From E44-bin32 sp034430615 (GTDB taxonomy: Bacteria > Chloroflexota > Anaerolineae > Anaerolineales > E44-bin32): 42,573 bases of DNA. Shown one piece after another: positions 41,508 to 42,573 of this stretch. Under the pieces are notes generated by a model. The model saw only the letters and a list, made by a program, of their open reading frames with translations, ran no database searches and was not told the DNA's origin. The position numbers were made by a program, and so were the translations under genes. The stretch covers positions 1-42,573 of the forward strand of contig DAOUEJ010000212.1 of assembly GCA_034430615.1 (NCBI GenBank), read 5' to 3'. Every line of letters starts with the position of its first letter. Within the stretch, counting starts at the first letter, position 1.

Positions 41508-42476
41508 ATGAACGACCGCTCAGCGACGGCCATCGCCTCCCCAAATATTGCATTGATTAAGTATTGGGGAAATCGAGATGCGAACCTAAGGATCCCGGCG
41601 AATGACTCGCTCTCCCTCACGCTCTCGGGATTAGAGACAAAAACTACGGTCCGCTTCCTTCCCGATCTTGAGCGCGATAGCATCACGATCAATGGCCAGC
41701 CAGCTTCGGAGCAAACCCAGGCACGCATGGAAGGTTTCCTATCGCATTTCCGTGTGAGCTCTCTTCATGCGCAGATTGAGAGTGAAAGCAACTTCCCAAT
41801 TGGTGCAGGTGCCGCATCCTCTGCATCCGGTTTTTCCGCGCTCGCCCTCGCCGCCAGTACGGCAGCTGGATTACAGCTAACACCACGTGAACTCTCCGTA
41901 CTGGCCCGAATGGGCTCGGGATCGGCGGCAAGATCCGTGTTTGGTGGAGCGGTCCGTCTGTATGCCGGCGCCAATTCAGAATCTAGCTTTGCGGAGCAGG
42001 TATTCCCTTCCGATTACTGGCCGTTGGTCGATCTGATCGCCATCGTGAACCCGGACCACAAGTCTGTCGGATCCACGCGCGGCCATGCTCTAGCAGAGAC
42101 GAGTCCCCTACAGTCGGCCCGGATCGCCAATACGCCTTCCCGGCTGCAGCGCGTGCTCAAAGCGCTGGAATTTCATGATTTCGAAGCCCTGGCTGAAGTG
42201 TGTGAACTTGACTCAAACCTGATGCATGCCGTGATGCAGACATCCACCCCACCCTTGCTCTACTGGGCTCCTGCCACTGTGACAATCATGCAGGCTGTAC
42301 GCCGGTTTCGGGCGAAGGGGGAACCTGTTTTCTATACAATCGATGCGGGACCCAATGTGCACTGCCTGACCCTGCCTGAGGCGGGATCCAGGATTCGCTC
42401 ACTGATCGAGCAGCTTCCAGGAACGATTGACGTGCTCGAGGCCGGTATCGGTGAGGGCGCCCACCTCGTACCCTGA
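41508..42476 (+). CDS. Mevalonate-pathway decarboxylase (diphosphomevalonate or phosphomevalonate decarboxylase)
   Basis: A 322-residue GHMP-superfamily decarboxylase. Family features are SPNIALIKYWG near the N-terminus, the ATP loop FPIGAGAASSASGFSALA, GSGSAARSVFGGAV with the catalytic Arg, and the catalytic Asp in YTIDAGPNVH. In diphosphomevalonate decarboxylases the first motif reads KYWGKRD, its last Lys contacting the substrate diphosphate; here it is KYWGNRD with Asn22. In Roseiflexus, a Chloroflexota member, a related enzyme decarboxylates the monophosphate and works with isopentenyl phosphate kinase. That is plausible here but not proven. No other pathway gene is in view. The mRNA may be leaderless. 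Confidence 0.9.
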   Translation: MNDRSATAIASPNIALIKYWGNRDANLRIPANDSLSLTLSGLETKTTVRFLPDLERDSITINGQPASEQTQARMEGFLSHFRVSSLHAQIESESNFPIGAGAASSASGFSALALAASTAAGLQLTPRELSVLARMGSGSAARSVFGGAVRLYAGANSESSFAEQVFPSDYWPLVDLIAIVNPDHKSVGSTRGHALAETSPLQSARIANTPSRLQRVLKALEFHDFEALAEVCELDSNLMHAVMQTSTPPLLYWAPATVTIMQAVRRFRAKGEPVFYTIDAGPNVHCLTLPEAGSRIRSLIEQLPGTIDVLEAGIGEGAHLVP

Positions 42477-42494
42477 GTTGATCGATACCCCGGT

Positions 42495-42502
42495 GATATA
42501 AT
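42495..42502 (+). promoter_or_regulatory. Extended -10 promoter of the last gene
   Basis: TGATATAAT (TG-n-TATAAT, hexamer 42497-42502) is a strong extended -10. The transcript would start near 42509, leaving a leader of about 33 nt. Confidence 0.5.
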
Positions 42503-42541
42503 CCCACGCAGTGTCGCACTGCCTAGCTTTAGAGGTACAAG

Positions 42542-42573
42542 GTGTCTGATATTCTTTTGTTTCTTGGGGTTCT
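42542..42573 (+). CDS. Start of an unidentified gene, truncated by the window end
   Basis: GTG 42542 is preceded by AGAGG (42531-42535) six bases upstream and by a good promoter. It opens MSDILLFLGV, a hydrophobic start that suggests a membrane or exported protein. Only ten codons are visible, so no function can be assigned. Confidence 0.5.
   Translation, partial: MSDILLFLGV

Overview
This 42.6 kb window is a dense bacterial chromosome segment that looks like Chloroflexota, probably Anaerolineae or a relative. That placement is inferred from the mix of genes recognised: a bacterial mevalonate-pathway decarboxylase, a COX15-type heme A synthase, stand-alone complex-I-like membrane subunits, a GH3 protein with a Thr/Pro linker and membrane anchor, and FHA and Ser/Thr-kinase signalling. 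No phage, IS element, CRISPR array or plasmid gene is seen; one tyrosine recombinase stands alone. No gene-free stretch exceeds 300 bases.

Layout. (1) 1-8100, + strand, tightly packed: M28 peptidase (cut by the window edge), a histidine kinase lacking its phospho-acceptor His, HflX, a fused FAD/Fe-S D-2-hydroxyacid dehydrogenase, DegV, and a COX15/CtaA heme A synthase broken by an in-frame TGA. (2) 8166-11371, - strand: tyrosine recombinase, YihY-type membrane protein, response regulator with HD-GYP. (3) 11677-13503, + strand: smpB, an unrecognised gene coupled to it, then ssrA (tmRNA) and its terminator, so both trans-translation components lie together. (4) 13526-18099: an FHA-winged-helix regulator divergent from a membrane Ser/Thr kinase, then a convergent GH3 protein. 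(5) 18162-21111, - strand operon: AAA+ ATPase, glycerophosphodiester phosphodiesterase, CoA-transferase beta-like protein. (6) GT2 glycosyltransferase (+) convergent with recJ (-). (7) 23751-30253, + strand operon: fmt, GNAT, glpA, glpB, histidine phosphatase, YtcJ-like amidohydrolase. (8) 30341-37099, - strand: three complex-I/hydrogenase-4-like membrane subunits, a coiled-coil protein and selB. (9) 37146-42573: MOSC protein, hisS followed by tRNA-His, a lipoprotein (-), a Tat-exported L,D-transpeptidase, a mevalonate-type decarboxylase, and the start of one more gene.

The genes mix housekeeping (tmRNA/SmpB, RecJ, HisS, Fmt, HflX, SelB) with glycerol phosphate use (GlpQ-type phosphodiesterase, GlpA, GlpB), respiration (heme A, hydroxyacid dehydrogenase, ion-transporter-like subunits), envelope work and signalling. 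Points that stand out: the nonsense codon in the heme A synthase; several enzyme-family members missing a hallmark catalytic residue (histidine kinase, CoA-transferase, GH3, NuoN/NuoL-like subunits, decarboxylase); an unknown gene between smpB and ssrA; and repeated placement of a -10-like hexamer only 6-9 nt before start codons, suggesting leaderless mRNAs.
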